From positions 310,001-374,000 of the forward strand of contig JAFDVQ010000001.1 in NCBI GenBank assembly GCA_018268915.1: a stretch of 64,000 nt of DNA, given 5' to 3'. Of this stretch, positions 44,486 through 55,528 are shown one piece after another. The notes under the pieces were generated by a model. It was not told the origin of the DNA and searched no databases. It worked only from the letters and a program-made list of their open reading frames with translations. The position numbers and the translations under genes are program-made. The DNA is from Acidobacteriota bacterium. GTDB lineage: Bacteria; Acidobacteriota; Terriglobia; Terriglobales; Acidobacteriaceae. Position 1 is the stretch's first letter; each line of letters begins with the position of its first letter.

Positions 44486-45715
44486 TTAGGGAGTTACCAC
44501 CTGCGTTGAATGGTTCCCGTGCGGCACAAGGGCAACCGCCGACGGGTGAATCCCCGTCGGATATGGGGTAGCCTGTGTCTGCTTCAAAGTGCCGGCCGTT
44601 GGATCAAGCCTGAACCCTGAAACCGAATTGCCAAGGTAGTTTGCGGTGTACACAAACCGTGCCAGCGCCGGATCGATCGCGATTGCTACAGGCTGTGTAT
44701 CCGTGCTGTTAGTTTGCGAGCCGGTGGTGTTCACCGAAGCCGAAGGCGTGCCCGTCTGAATGTCGATTACATACGCGCTTACGCTCGAGTCCAGCGAGTT
44801 CGACACGTACATGAACCGGCCGCGTGCATCAACTGCCACAGCAGATGGCTGCCCGCCGCTCTTGTAGGGACCGTTCAGAAGGAAGTTGACCGCGAATCCG
44901 CTGTAAACTCCGTAGCCGATCAGCTGGTTCGAAGCGAAGTCGGTCACATACAGGTAGCTGTTCGTCGCCTCTGCTGCAATGCCGCTCGGCTTCACGCCGG
45001 CGTTGTACGGGCTTCCTGGCGTAGGCGTCAACGCGCCGCTCGCACCCACCACAAATCCGTAAAGCCAGCCAGGGCTTGCGGAACTCGTTACCGTACCGCC
45101 CGGGTTGTACGAAGACTTGTCATACGCCGTCACAAACACAGCCTTGCCGCTCGGCAGAACCGTAATCGCCGTCGGTACAACAAGGTCCGCAGCGTTTCCC
45201 GGAATCGTAAGGCTGAGCTGCGTCTCTGGTGCGCTGCCGATAGCCCCCGACGACAGTGCGAAAACCGAAAGCGTGGCTGAAGTCGTCCCCGACAATACAT
45301 ACAGGCTATTGCCGTCCGGACTCACCGTCATGGCCGTCACCGGGTCCGCAAGCGTGACCGTATCTTTATTCGACAGAACGCCATTCGACGCCAGCGAGAA
45401 ATGAACGACATTCTTGTCGACCTGGTTGGCTACATAGAGGTTCTGATATCCCGGAGAGACAGCGATCACGTTTGGCGTGGTGCCCCCGGAGCAAACTGCC
45501 GGAGCACCATTGCGGATCGCGCCCGATTGCGAGTCGACCGCGTACGTCTCAATCTCGCCACCAGGGCACGTCGTGCTGCTGCCCGAGGTCGTGCTCGCAG
45601 ACGTCGCCACAAAAAGATAATCGATCGTCACAAGCTGACAACCGGAGAAGAGCGTGGCCACGCCGAGGCCGATTGCGGAGACAACGGCGAGCTGCCTCAA
45701 TTTCCTGAACTTCAT
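44486..45715 (-). CDS. YncE/lactonase-like beta-propeller lipoprotein, copy 1
   Basis: Lipoprotein leader MKFRKLRQLAVVSAIGLGVA with lipobox LFSGC (Cys about 26). It is followed by seven-bladed propeller repeats with the recurring pattern of DGNSLYVLSG, SYLYVTDFASNQLIGY, GRFMYVSNSLDSSVSAY and ARFVYTANYLGNSVSGFRLD. It resembles the lactonase/YVTN family, but no catalytic lactonase assignment is justified; surface-bound binding proteins are equally likely. It shares start context (GAAGGAAGCGC-ATG-AAGTTC) and architecture with the next two genes, so the three are tandem paralogs. Confidence 0.82.
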   Translation of the reverse strand: MKFRKLRQLAVVSAIGLGVATLFSGCQLVTIDYLFVATSASTTSGSSTTCPGGEIETYAVDSQSGAIRNGAPAVCSGGTTPNVIAVSPGYQNLYVANQVDKNVVHFSLASNGVLSNKDTVTLADPVTAMTVSPDGNSLYVLSGTTSATLSVFALSSGAIGSAPETQLSLTIPGNAADLVVPTAITVLPSGKAVFVTAYDKSSYNPGGTVTSSASPGWLYGFVVGASGALTPTPGSPYNAGVKPSGIAAEATNSYLYVTDFASNQLIGYGVYSGFAVNFLLNGPYKSGGQPSAVAVDARGRFMYVSNSLDSSVSAYVIDIQTGTPSASVNTTGSQTNSTDTQPVAIAIDPALARFVYTANYLGNSVSGFRLDPTAGTLKQTQATPYPTGIHPSAVALVPHGNHSTQVVTP

Positions 45716-45771
45716 GCGCTTCCTTCGTCACGGGCCGTCAACAATCAGCCCACAAAATGCTGTTTGATATG

Positions 45772-45801
45772 CCTTTCAGCCATTCTAAAAGCCCTGAAAG
45801 G
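45772..45801. repeat. inverted repeat between lactonase-like copies 1 and 2
   Basis: CCTTTCAG (45772-45779) pairs with CTGAAAGG (45794-45801) in the gap between the two genes; possible intercistronic hairpin. Confidence 0.4.
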
Positions 45802-45839
45802 ATGCCGCTATCCGATCTCTTATCGCAATTAAGCGAAAA

Positions 45840-47072
45840 CTACTTCTTGTCCCCGTTATGCGTAATTGCCGCAACTGCCGTCGGATTCGGGTTCGACGCC
45901 GAAGGTGATAGCTGCGAATTCAGCAGGGACCCGTCACTCAGATTCAACTGAAAACCTGAGACGGTATTGCCTAAAAAGTTGGCAGTGAAGATGTACTGAT
46001 TCAGCGACGGATCGATCCCGATCGCCACCGGCTGCGTTCCGGTTGTGTATGTGCCGAGCTTGCTTAGATTGCCTGCGCTCACTGAATACACAGTCACGTT
46101 CGAGTCCTGGGTATTCGCGATGATGGCGTACTTTGCCGTTGCATCCAGCACGATCGCCGAGGGCTGCGAACCCGTCGCATATGGACTTCCGCTGAGGGGT
46201 GTCAACGCACCGGCCGCAATCTGGAAACCATAAGCTGCATTCTGTGAAGCGTCCGTCACGTAAAGATAGGAACCCGAGCTGTCGCTGGTGATGCCGGATG
46301 GATGCGTTCCAACCTGTACCGGAGATCCGGGAAGGGCCGAGAGCGTTCCGTCTGACCCCGGCGCGAATCCGAAGACATATCCCAGGTTGGTGTTCGAATC
46401 GTACCCCGCTACGTAAACATACGCCCCGGCGTTAGCAACATTGATCGCCGTCGGAACGAACACGTCCGCAGCGGCACCTCCCGGCAGGGTCAGGGGCCAG
46501 TAGTTCGCACCAATAGCGGTATTGTTAACGGCCGCCCCCAGCGTATTTGCTGGCTGCGCGGGTTTCAAGGCGCCAGCCGCCTCCGCGGTCAAGATTGGAA
46601 ACACTGCAACGGAACCTGAACAGGGAGATGCCGGCGAACAAGCCGGCAGTGGCTGATAGGTGTCCGCGACGAAAAGGAAACTGTTTGAAGTTCCCACTGC
46701 GATCGGGAAGATCCCCGGTGTGTTCACTGTGTTCTGGGGATAGATCTTGCCGTCTGTTCCGATCGTGAATTGAACAATGGTATTGTCATCGCGGTTCACA
46801 ACATACAGAGTTCCCTGGTCGGCCGATACCGCATCCGCTACGGGATTACGCCCACCGGAGAAAAACGGGGAGGTCGGTATCTGGCGCATGCGGCCCGACT
46901 GCGAGTTGATTTCGAATACGTTCACCTCGCCGTAATTGTTGGGGCCGGCAGCCTTCGCGCAGGTCACGTAAACAAAATCAACGGTGAGTGTGGCGCAGGC
47001 AGACAGGAACGCGGCTGCAGCCAGGCTTGCCACGGAAATCGCCAGCAACTGAATCGGTTTGTTCAACTTCAT
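45840..47072 (-). CDS. YncE/lactonase-like beta-propeller lipoprotein, copy 2
   Basis: Leader MKLNKPIQLLAISVASLAAA with lipobox FLSAC, then propeller repeats (TLYVVNRDDNTIVQF, SYLYVTDASQNAAYGFQI, NQYIFTANFLGNTVSGFQL). The start at the second Met is chosen because the sequence around it (GATGCGC-ATG-AAGTTG) aligns with the starts of copies 1 and 3. The ribosome-site part GAAAGATG is weaker than in the others. Family and doubts are as for copy 1. Confidence 0.82.
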   Translation of the reverse strand: MKLNKPIQLLAISVASLAAAAFLSACATLTVDFVYVTCAKAAGPNNYGEVNVFEINSQSGRMRQIPTSPFFSGGRNPVADAVSADQGTLYVVNRDDNTIVQFTIGTDGKIYPQNTVNTPGIFPIAVGTSNSFLFVADTYQPLPACSPASPCSGSVAVFPILTAEAAGALKPAQPANTLGAAVNNTAIGANYWPLTLPGGAAADVFVPTAINVANAGAYVYVAGYDSNTNLGYVFGFAPGSDGTLSALPGSPVQVGTHPSGITSDSSGSYLYVTDASQNAAYGFQIAAGALTPLSGSPYATGSQPSAIVLDATAKYAIIANTQDSNVTVYSVSAGNLSKLGTYTTGTQPVAIGIDPSLNQYIFTANFLGNTVSGFQLNLSDGSLLNSQLSPSASNPNPTAVAAITHNGDKK

Positions 47073-47124
47073 GCGCATCTTTCGTATTCAGCCGAAATCC
47101 ACACCTTATGAACCGGCCAGCTCA

Positions 47125-47154
47125 ATCTGCCGACATTGAAAAACATCGGCAGAT
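47125..47154. repeat. inverted repeat between lactonase-like copies 2 and 3
   Basis: ATCTGCCGA (47125-47133) pairs perfectly with TCGGCAGAT (47146-47154). It is an intercistronic hairpin candidate without a U-tract. Confidence 0.45.
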
Positions 47155-47210
47155 CGGATCTAGTCACACTTAAAATTGCCTCGCGTCGCATCGAGGGAGA
47201 CAATCGATCA

Positions 47211-48530
47211 CTAGCTCACGCGCCCGGTAGTCACACACCATGCTGCCGGTCCGGGCAGGGGATAGCTGCCCTTGGCATGAGTTGCAGTGCTCAGCCCTCG
47301 CAGATTGCCTTGATTCTCATCGATGGAGAGTCCGGTCACTGTTGAGTCGTTGAAATTGGCGGTATAGATGAACTGATTCGATGGATCCTCGAGGATGCAC
47401 TGCGGACCTGCCCCAGTGCCTGCCGTCTGGCCTCCATTTGCGATCGGTGTCAGCTGGTAGGGCTGGGTGATCGTGAAGCCTGCGATACCGCTTTGCGTAT
47501 TGGTTGTGTTGGTATTGTCGCCCTCATTCAGGATGTAGAGCCACTTGCCGTTGTTTGCCGCAATTAAATAATTGGGATTGCTTAGCGTCGGGTCATCGGC
47601 GTAGTAGCCATTTGCCTGCGCCTGCAGCGCTCCACCCGATCCTGCTGAATAGGCGAATATCTGGCCGTGAGTCCCGTTCGTGTTCACGCCGTTGTCCAGA
47701 ACATAAACTACGCTGCTGGCGACAACCAGCGCGGTCGCATTGTGCATTCCGAGCGGCTGCGAACTGTTCTGGTTTACGCTCAGCTGGCCGTTTGCTGCGT
47801 TGAGGGCGTATGGAAAGACGGAATCGCCAGCAGCCGTAGTTCCACTCAGCGTCAGAATAGTGCTAGACGAGACCGTGAAGTCGATCGGATCGGCCGGAAC
47901 CGGGAAGTAAGTCAGCGGGGAACCGCTGGCGGCTGTCACCTGGGAATTCAGCACGTTGCTGAGCCGTCCCGTCGAGGGATCAATCTGGAATACAGTGATG
48001 TCGCCGCAGCGAGTCACGCCGTTGCCGAAGACAAGTCCGCACCCCACCGTGTCGGGAGCGTCATGATCGAGCACAAAGAGGTGGCTGCCTGCCGCATCCG
48101 TCATGATTCGGAATGGGTTGTGCCCCTGCGTGTAGAAGGTCTGCTGCGGAGTCAACACTCCCTTGCCGCCGATCGCGAACTGCACGATATTGGCGTTTGA
48201 GCAGACATCCGTTTCGCTGCACGGGCCGCCATCGCTGGTACTACCCTGGTTCAGCACATAGAGGAAACGCCCACCGGTAAGCAGGACAAATCGTCCGGGG
48301 TTTGCACCTCCGGAACTTACGGGCAGTCCGGGAATCCCAATCAGATTACCCGTGTTGTGGTCGATCTTGTACCCGCTGATTACCCCTGCTCCGCCAGTCG
48401 AAGCGGTCTGGGTTCCGGTCACGTAGAGGTAGCCGACCGAATAACTTTGCACGCAAGACGTAACTCCGAAGACCGCGGCAGCCGAGATGGCAGTCAACAG
48501 AAGTGCCTTGCCGAATTTCCTGAACTTCAT
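47211..48530 (-). CDS. YncE/lactonase-like beta-propeller lipoprotein, copy 3
   Basis: Leader MKFRKFGKALLLTAISAAAV with lipobox GVTSC, then blades such as GRFLYVLNQGSTS, SHLFVLDHDAPD, KWLYILNEGDNTN and NQFIYTANFNDSTVTGLSID. It has extra Cys residues in the loops (GGPCSETDVCSN, VGCGLVFGNGVTRCGD) that the other copies lack, suggesting disulfides outside the cytoplasm. It is the first of the three in transcription order; the N-terminal MKFRK start is shared with copy 1. Confidence 0.82.
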   Translation of the reverse strand: MKFRKFGKALLLTAISAAAVFGVTSCVQSYSVGYLYVTGTQTASTGGAGVISGYKIDHNTGNLIGIPGLPVSSGGANPGRFVLLTGGRFLYVLNQGSTSDGGPCSETDVCSNANIVQFAIGGKGVLTPQQTFYTQGHNPFRIMTDAAGSHLFVLDHDAPDTVGCGLVFGNGVTRCGDITVFQIDPSTGRLSNVLNSQVTAASGSPLTYFPVPADPIDFTVSSSTILTLSGTTAAGDSVFPYALNAANGQLSVNQNSSQPLGMHNATALVVASSVVYVLDNGVNTNGTHGQIFAYSAGSGGALQAQANGYYADDPTLSNPNYLIAANNGKWLYILNEGDNTNTTNTQSGIAGFTITQPYQLTPIANGGQTAGTGAGPQCILEDPSNQFIYTANFNDSTVTGLSIDENQGNLRGLSTATHAKGSYPLPGPAAWCVTTGRVS

Positions 48531-48867
48531 GCGATTCCTTCATCCTGGTCCGGCGTGTGCCGCCAAGTGTGCTGTATCCGCAGCAGAGCTGGGTTTGGGA
48601 TGGGTCCCTGATGCATTGTAAAAGGCGAGGGCTTGTTGTGCATAGTTTCGGGTTAACCTTCTCCGAAACAAGACCTTCTGGATCAAAAAAACACCCTGAG
48701 ATGCAGCACCCGGAAGAGGGTTAAACCGCGCAGATTCCACCACCGTTGCCGATGGCAATTGGACGGGGATTCGACCTGAACGTCACCCGCGACGCCAGTC
48801 ATTTGAGACAGTGCCTGTCGGGCTGCCGCGTTCTCCCTGGCACGCGGCAGCACCGGTCGAAGTTGGC
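48531..48867. other. gene-free stretch between lactonase-like copy 3 and the M13 peptidase
   Basis: It should carry the promoter for the lactonase-like trio. It holds an inverted repeat TTTCGG/CCGAAA (48646-48651/48663-48668) and a short hairpin TTGCC-GAT-GGCAA (48746-48758). No frame is convincing. Confidence 0.4.
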
Positions 48868-50940
48868 CTACCAGACCCGGCAGGAGTTCTCCGGATACAT
48901 CGGCTTTCCCTTCTGGCATCCGAAGGCCTTCCCGAACTCTTCAAAATTCTGGACGCTACCGTTGGTCCGCCATTTCCCAGGGGAGTGCGGATCGATCAAG
49001 GCCAATTGCCGTGCCGACTGCTCGGTTTGATTCTGGCACCACACCTGGGCAAAGCCGATGAAGAATCGCTGCGCCTCAGAATATCCCCCGATCTTCTCCT
49101 CGACGGTCTTGTTCTCTTTTGCCAGCGTATCCAGCAGGGCCATGTAGGCGATTCGCAAGCCGCCATTGTCGGCGGTGTTTTCGCCCAGGGTCAGCTTTCC
49201 ATTCAGGTTTTGTGCAGCTATTCCGTCATGCGCGGGAGCCGTCTCGAACCCGTCGTACTCCTTTACCTCGCAGTCAGTGCGCTCCGTAAACTTCTTTCGG
49301 TCATCAGCGGTCTGCCACTCGCGCAGATTGCCCTTTCCGTCATATTTCGATCCCTGGTCGTCAAAGCCGTGCGTCATCTCGTGCCCGATGACCACGCCGA
49401 TCCCGCCAAAATTCACAGCCGGATCGATATCCGGATCGAAGAACGGTGGTTGCAGAATGCCCGCCGGGAAGTTGATGTCGTTATTTGACGAGCTGTAGTA
49501 GGCATTCACAGTCGGCGGAGTCATGCCCCACTCTTTCTCATCCACCGGCTTGCCCAGTTTGTTCAGGTTGTAATTGCGCTGGAAAACCGCACTCCGATGC
49601 CCGTTGCCGAGTGCGTCATCCCGCTTTACGGCCAGAGCCGAATAATCCCGCCACTTCTCCGGATACCCGATCTTGTTCCTGTACATCGACAGCTTTTCTT
49701 CCGCCGCCTTCTTCGTCTCATCGCTCATCCAGGGAAGCGTCTTGATGTCGTCTCCGAGAGATTTATCCAGCGCCGCGACCAGTTGATCCATGCTGGCCTT
49801 CGACTTCGGCGGGAAGTGTGCCTTCACCCAGTCCTGTCCCACTGCTTCTCCAAGCGCCCTGTCCGTAGCGGCCGTGCAGTCCTTCCAGCGCGGCGTCGGC
49901 TCAGCTTGTCCGCTTAGCGTCTTATCGAAAAAAGCAAAGTCCTCGTCCCGGAAGGCCTTCGGCAGATCTCCCGCAGACCCATGGATCACATGCCATCTCA
50001 GATACGCCTTCCATGCATCTACCGGCTGGGAAGTGATCAGGTCGTTCAGCCCCTTGAAAAAGTCCGGTGTTCCCACATTGAGGCTGTCGAAGGGCCTCAC
50101 CTGAACATCCTTGAAGAACGTCGAGTAGTCGAAATCCGGGGTTAGCTTCTGGAAATCCGCCACCGTATATATGTGATAGCGCTTCGCCGGATCGCGCAGG
50201 TCAACCCGGGGCGTAGACACCTTTGCCAGAGCGGTCTCGATCGCCATGACCGCTTCTGCTTCCTTCGCCGCTTGTTCCGGCGTGTCTCCGGCAAGCGTGA
50301 ACATCTTGGTCAAATGCTCGTGATACTGCCGGCGGATGGTCTCATATCTCTTGTTGTCCACCAGGTAGAAGTCGCGATCCGGCAGCGATAGTCCGGCTTG
50401 AAACATGCTCGCGATCTGTTTTGTCGAATCCTTCTCATCCTGCTGCACGCCGAACCGGAACAGCGGCGCCGGATCGCCCTGCTGCGTCAATTCTCCGATC
50501 AACGCGGACAGTTTCTTCGTATCCTGCAATCCGGCGATGCGGGCAAGTGCCGGCTTGATTGGCGCTGTGCCCTTCTTGTCGATCTCCGTCGTGTTCATGC
50601 ATGCCGCGTAGTAGTCGCCGTATTTCTTCTGCAGCGGGCTCTTTGGATCTTTCGCCGCCGCTTCGAGTTCTTCCCAAAGCAAGTACCGGTTCCGCTCGGC
50701 AAGAATCGAAAACGTGCCCCACCGCACCTGATCGTTCGGTATGGGGTTGTTCTTCACCCAGTTTCCGCATGCATATTGATAGAAGTCCGTGCATGGGTCG
50801 GCGGTCTTGTCGATAGCAGACTCATCGAAGCTCTTAGGCGCTACCGGCGGGGTGGGCTTCGCATCTTCACTTGTCTGGCACTGGCCAACTGCAATCCCTG
50901 CGGCAAGCAGGAAGGGAACAACAACCCGGGATGCGTGCAT
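48868..50940 (-). CDS. secreted M13-family (neprilysin/PepO-like) metallopeptidase
   Basis: Zinc endopeptidase. AAGGAGAAG precedes the chosen ATG (MHASRVVVPFLLAAGIAVG, signal peptide), giving 690 residues, typical for M13; the longer frame is rejected. The N-terminal family motif is DPCTDFYQYACGNWVKNNPIP, the zinc site IGHEMTHGFDDQG (His520, Glu521, His524), the third ligand ENTADNGGLRIAY, and the end is CRVW as in the family. It digests small peptides outside the cytoplasm. It is divergent from the secreted amidohydrolase with about 200 nt between. Confidence 0.94.
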   Translation of the reverse strand: MHASRVVVPFLLAAGIAVGQCQTSEDAKPTPPVAPKSFDESAIDKTADPCTDFYQYACGNWVKNNPIPNDQVRWGTFSILAERNRYLLWEELEAAAKDPKSPLQKKYGDYYAACMNTTEIDKKGTAPIKPALARIAGLQDTKKLSALIGELTQQGDPAPLFRFGVQQDEKDSTKQIASMFQAGLSLPDRDFYLVDNKRYETIRRQYHEHLTKMFTLAGDTPEQAAKEAEAVMAIETALAKVSTPRVDLRDPAKRYHIYTVADFQKLTPDFDYSTFFKDVQVRPFDSLNVGTPDFFKGLNDLITSQPVDAWKAYLRWHVIHGSAGDLPKAFRDEDFAFFDKTLSGQAEPTPRWKDCTAATDRALGEAVGQDWVKAHFPPKSKASMDQLVAALDKSLGDDIKTLPWMSDETKKAAEEKLSMYRNKIGYPEKWRDYSALAVKRDDALGNGHRSAVFQRNYNLNKLGKPVDEKEWGMTPPTVNAYYSSSNNDINFPAGILQPPFFDPDIDPAVNFGGIGVVIGHEMTHGFDDQGSKYDGKGNLREWQTADDRKKFTERTDCEVKEYDGFETAPAHDGIAAQNLNGKLTLGENTADNGGLRIAYMALLDTLAKENKTVEEKIGGYSEAQRFFIGFAQVWCQNQTEQSARQLALIDPHSPGKWRTNGSVQNFEEFGKAFGCQKGKPMYPENSCRVW

Positions 50941-51141
50941 GTCTTCTCCTTGGAAATGGCACGTAGATTGGCTGCGCTCGGCATCAACGTGCGATCGCTC
51001 AAGAGCGGGCCCGCTTGGCGGCAAGCACAAATCCGCTGCACTCCGAATTATATGGTGACCAACACTCCATCGAATTGGCTGGACGCGCGCAAGCGGGCCT
51101 TTGCTAAACTCCGCTCACAGTCTGTAACGGAGAAAGCAAAC

Positions 51142-52458
51142 ATGCCCTTGAAGTTCAAGCCAGCTCTTTGTTCATGCATCACCCTCATGGCACTCGTTGC
51201 TTCGACGGCTGCACATGCTCAGCAGGAACCCAAGGCAGGGAAGCGCACACTCATTCGCGCAGGACACCTCCTCGACGTCAAGACCGGAAAGCTCTCCGAC
51301 GCGCAAACCATCGTTGTCTCCGGCGATTCAATCCAATCCATCGGTCCAAGCTCATCCACCAGCCCGCAGCCGGGCGATGAACTCATCGATCTCGGCAACC
51401 TGACTGTCCTTCCCGGTCTTATCGACGTCCACACGCACCTGACTATGAATACCGACTTCGATCCATTTCACGAAGTCACCTCTACCAACGCGAAGGAAGC
51501 AATCAACGGCGTCGTGAATGCCCGCAAGACGCTGATGGCTGGTTTCACTTCGGTGCGCAACGTCGGTGCCAGCGGTTTTGTGGATGTCGATCTGAGAGAC
51601 GCCATCGACTCCGGACAGGTGGCCGGCCCTCATATGCTCGTCAGCGGCCCAGCTTTGGGAATCACCGGCGGCCATTGCGACGACAACTTATTGCCCTTCC
51701 AATATCACCAGGTCAGCGAAGGTGTAGCAGATGGCATCGCCCAGGTACAGCACAAAGTCCGCGAGAACATCAAATACGGTGCCGACGTTATCAAGATCTG
51801 CGCGACCGGCGGAGTCCTTTCCAAAGGCGATGACCCCCAGGCCTCCCAGTACACCCTCGAAGAAATGCAGGCAATCGTGGCCGACGCCCATCGCCTTGGG
51901 CGGAAAGTCGCCGCGCACGCCCACGGGGCTCAAGGAATCCTATGGGCCAGCGAAGCTGGCATTGACTCAATCGAACACGGTAGCTACATCGACGATGCCG
52001 CAATCGCAATGATGAAGAAGCATGGAACCTATCTCGTCCCGACCGTTTACCTCGAAGATTGGCAGATCGAAAACGGCCATCTGCCTGCCTTCTACCACCA
52101 GAAGATGGTCGACGTCAGCTCCGTCGCCAAGAAAAACATCAAACACGCGATGGAATCCGGCGTGAAGATCGCTCTCGGCACCGACGCTGCCGTCTATCCG
52201 CACGGCCTCAACGCCCACGAGCTCGATGTCTACGTCAACCAGCTCGGGATGGCGCCCCTCACTGCGTTGCAGACCGCCACTATCAATGCCGCCGATTTGC
52301 TGGGATTGTCCTCGAAGGCCGGCACACTCGAAGCAGGCAAGTGGGCAGACATCATCGCCGTCGACAAGAATCCCCTCGACGATGTGCGCATTCTTCAGAA
52401 TGTTAAGTTCGTCATGAAAGCCGGCGTGATCTACAAGCAGAACGGCAATGAGAAATAA
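51142..52458 (+). CDS. secreted amidohydrolase (Xaa-Pro dipeptidase/imidazolonepropionase-like)
   Basis: Signal peptide (CSCITLMALVASTAAHA), then a TIM-barrel amidohydrolase: PGLIDVHTHL (metal His97 and His99), the Lys region GADVIKICATGG, AAHAHGAQGI, SIEHGSYID, and ALGTDAAVYPHG with the catalytic Asp. The beta-sandwich segment ADIIAVDKNPLDD ends it. Related enzymes act on Xaa-Pro dipeptides or acyl-amino acids. The ATG is chosen for its signal peptide; the frame upstream overlaps the M13 gene on the opposite strand and is a shadow. Pairing with the divergent M13 peptidase suggests peptide breakdown. Confidence 0.9.
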   Translation: MPLKFKPALCSCITLMALVASTAAHAQQEPKAGKRTLIRAGHLLDVKTGKLSDAQTIVVSGDSIQSIGPSSSTSPQPGDELIDLGNLTVLPGLIDVHTHLTMNTDFDPFHEVTSTNAKEAINGVVNARKTLMAGFTSVRNVGASGFVDVDLRDAIDSGQVAGPHMLVSGPALGITGGHCDDNLLPFQYHQVSEGVADGIAQVQHKVRENIKYGADVIKICATGGVLSKGDDPQASQYTLEEMQAIVADAHRLGRKVAAHAHGAQGILWASEAGIDSIEHGSYIDDAAIAMMKKHGTYLVPTVYLEDWQIENGHLPAFYHQKMVDVSSVAKKNIKHAMESGVKIALGTDAAVYPHGLNAHELDVYVNQLGMAPLTALQTATINAADLLGLSSKAGTLEAGKWADIIAVDKNPLDDVRILQNVKFVMKAGVIYKQNGNEK

Positions 52459-52576
52459 TCTCACCTTGACGTTTGCATGTTCATGGGTTCACAAGCTGTG
52501 CCCCGTTCATCGCAGCTTTTGGCGATGTGCGGGCATTCCCAGGAATACATTTCAGCCATGACTGAACGGGCGTCCT

Positions 52577-53812
52577 TCACACCGACGCCGCCAGAGACTG
52601 CGCCCAGGCCATTGACTCCGAATAACACTTCGCAGCGTAGTCCTCCGGTACTCCGAGCTCGCGGCAGGAATCCACCACGAGATTCCACGCCCCCGCCTCC
52701 ACTGCTGAAACAAGCTGATACAGTCCAGCCAGCTCTCCATCGTGTTCCAGTAGCAACCTCCGTGCTTGATCATCCAGGGGCAGACCCTCGATCACCGCGC
52801 TCATCGGTATCTCGAGAATCGCGTCCATCATCGACAGCACCCCAAGCAGAAACAGATCCGCTCCATCGTGCTCGATAAGTTCCCCGAGCTTTTCCGCGAA
52901 TCTCGCCCGCACCAGCGCCGAAAGCAGCAGCTCCCCGGGTCGGCCCTTCGACATCTCAAACATTCCCGCCAGCCTGCACCATCTGCGCAGTTCGTCATCT
53001 CCCATCAGAGTGAACGCCTGCCGTACTGTTCGCACCTCTCCCCGAATGCCGAACAACGGAGAGTTCAAGAACCGCAGCAAACGGTAGTAGAGCGTCGGAT
53101 CGCTCTTGATCAGCTCTTCCACTCGATCCCAATTCAGCTCCGCCTGCATCACTGCCTGAAGCAATCGCAGATAGATAATCCGGTTCGTCGGCGCCGTTCG
53201 CGTCCGCAGCGATTCCGGCTTGCGAAAGAAATATCCCTGAAACAACTGAAAACCATTCCGACGCGCGACGTCGAGGTCCTCCCTCGACTCCACGTTCGTT
53301 GCCACAAGAACAGCGTGCTTCCAGTGATCTGGACCGACCAGTTCCGGGACCTCTTCCCATGCCGCTTTCTTCAGGTCAACTTTTAAGTAATCCGCCAGGT
53401 GTACGATCGATTGCCGAGGGTCGTCCACCGTAAATCCATCCAGTGCGATTCGGTACCCCGCATTCTTCAGCTCGCAGCATGCCTCAACCACCGCATCATC
53501 GACGTCAACCCCGCGCTCGATCTCAGCGACCACCCGGTTTGCCGGCAAAAATGCCAGTCCTTGTTCCAGCAGGGTGTCACGGTCGCAACCGATGAAAGCC
53601 AGGCGATGGTCGCACAGCACATCCAGCCCCAGCAGTGTCGACATGTCGATCGTTCGCCGCGCCGAGCCCTCTTCGGTGTTCGCCGAAAAGTGGCTCATCA
53701 CATCCGTCCGAAACAGGAGCTTGTATCCAATAACCGTCTCGTCAGCCGCCAGAATCGGCTGCCTGGTCGCAAACTGCACTTGCCGTGCATCGTCGCTCAA
53801 GGTGTTTTCCAT
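52577..53812 (-). CDS. EAL-HDOD signalling protein with degenerate EAL domain
   Basis: N-terminal EAL-like domain (about 10-195) in which the signature Glu is replaced: GYKLLFR with Lys31 where active enzymes have E-x-L. The later metal-site region DGFTVDD is also altered. The C-terminal HDOD domain (about 205-400: AELNWDRVEELIKSDPTLYYRLLRFLNSPLF, RFAEKLGELI) lacks HD catalytic residues as usual. It is therefore probably a binding or scaffold protein rather than a cyclic-di-GMP phosphodiesterase. It is divergent from guaA. Confidence 0.88.
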   Translation of the reverse strand: MENTLSDDARQVQFATRQPILAADETVIGYKLLFRTDVMSHFSANTEEGSARRTIDMSTLLGLDVLCDHRLAFIGCDRDTLLEQGLAFLPANRVVAEIERGVDVDDAVVEACCELKNAGYRIALDGFTVDDPRQSIVHLADYLKVDLKKAAWEEVPELVGPDHWKHAVLVATNVESREDLDVARRNGFQLFQGYFFRKPESLRTRTAPTNRIIYLRLLQAVMQAELNWDRVEELIKSDPTLYYRLLRFLNSPLFGIRGEVRTVRQAFTLMGDDELRRWCRLAGMFEMSKGRPGELLLSALVRARFAEKLGELIEHDGADLFLLGVLSMMDAILEIPMSAVIEGLPLDDQARRLLLEHDGELAGLYQLVSAVEAGAWNLVVDSCRELGVPEDYAAKCYSESMAWAQSLAASV

Positions 53813-53909
53813 CGTTCAGGGTCCTACAGGCCTTCATCGGCAAAGTTCGCAATCTTCTGTAGAGAGGTTCGTTCTTTACAGCTCGCCGCACCCCCTGCCA
53901 CACTGAAAG

Positions 53910-55460
<1,551 letters not shown>

Positions 55461-55528
55461 TTATCTCACGTCCCCGCATTTGCCAAAGAACGGGGAAGGT
55501 ACCTGTTGCAAAGCTCATGTTGGAGTGT

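Noticed and set aside
50398..51141. 248-codon N-terminal extension of the amidohydrolase frame
   Set aside because: It overlaps the M13 gene on the other strand and precedes a clear signal peptide at 51142 with a ribosome site.
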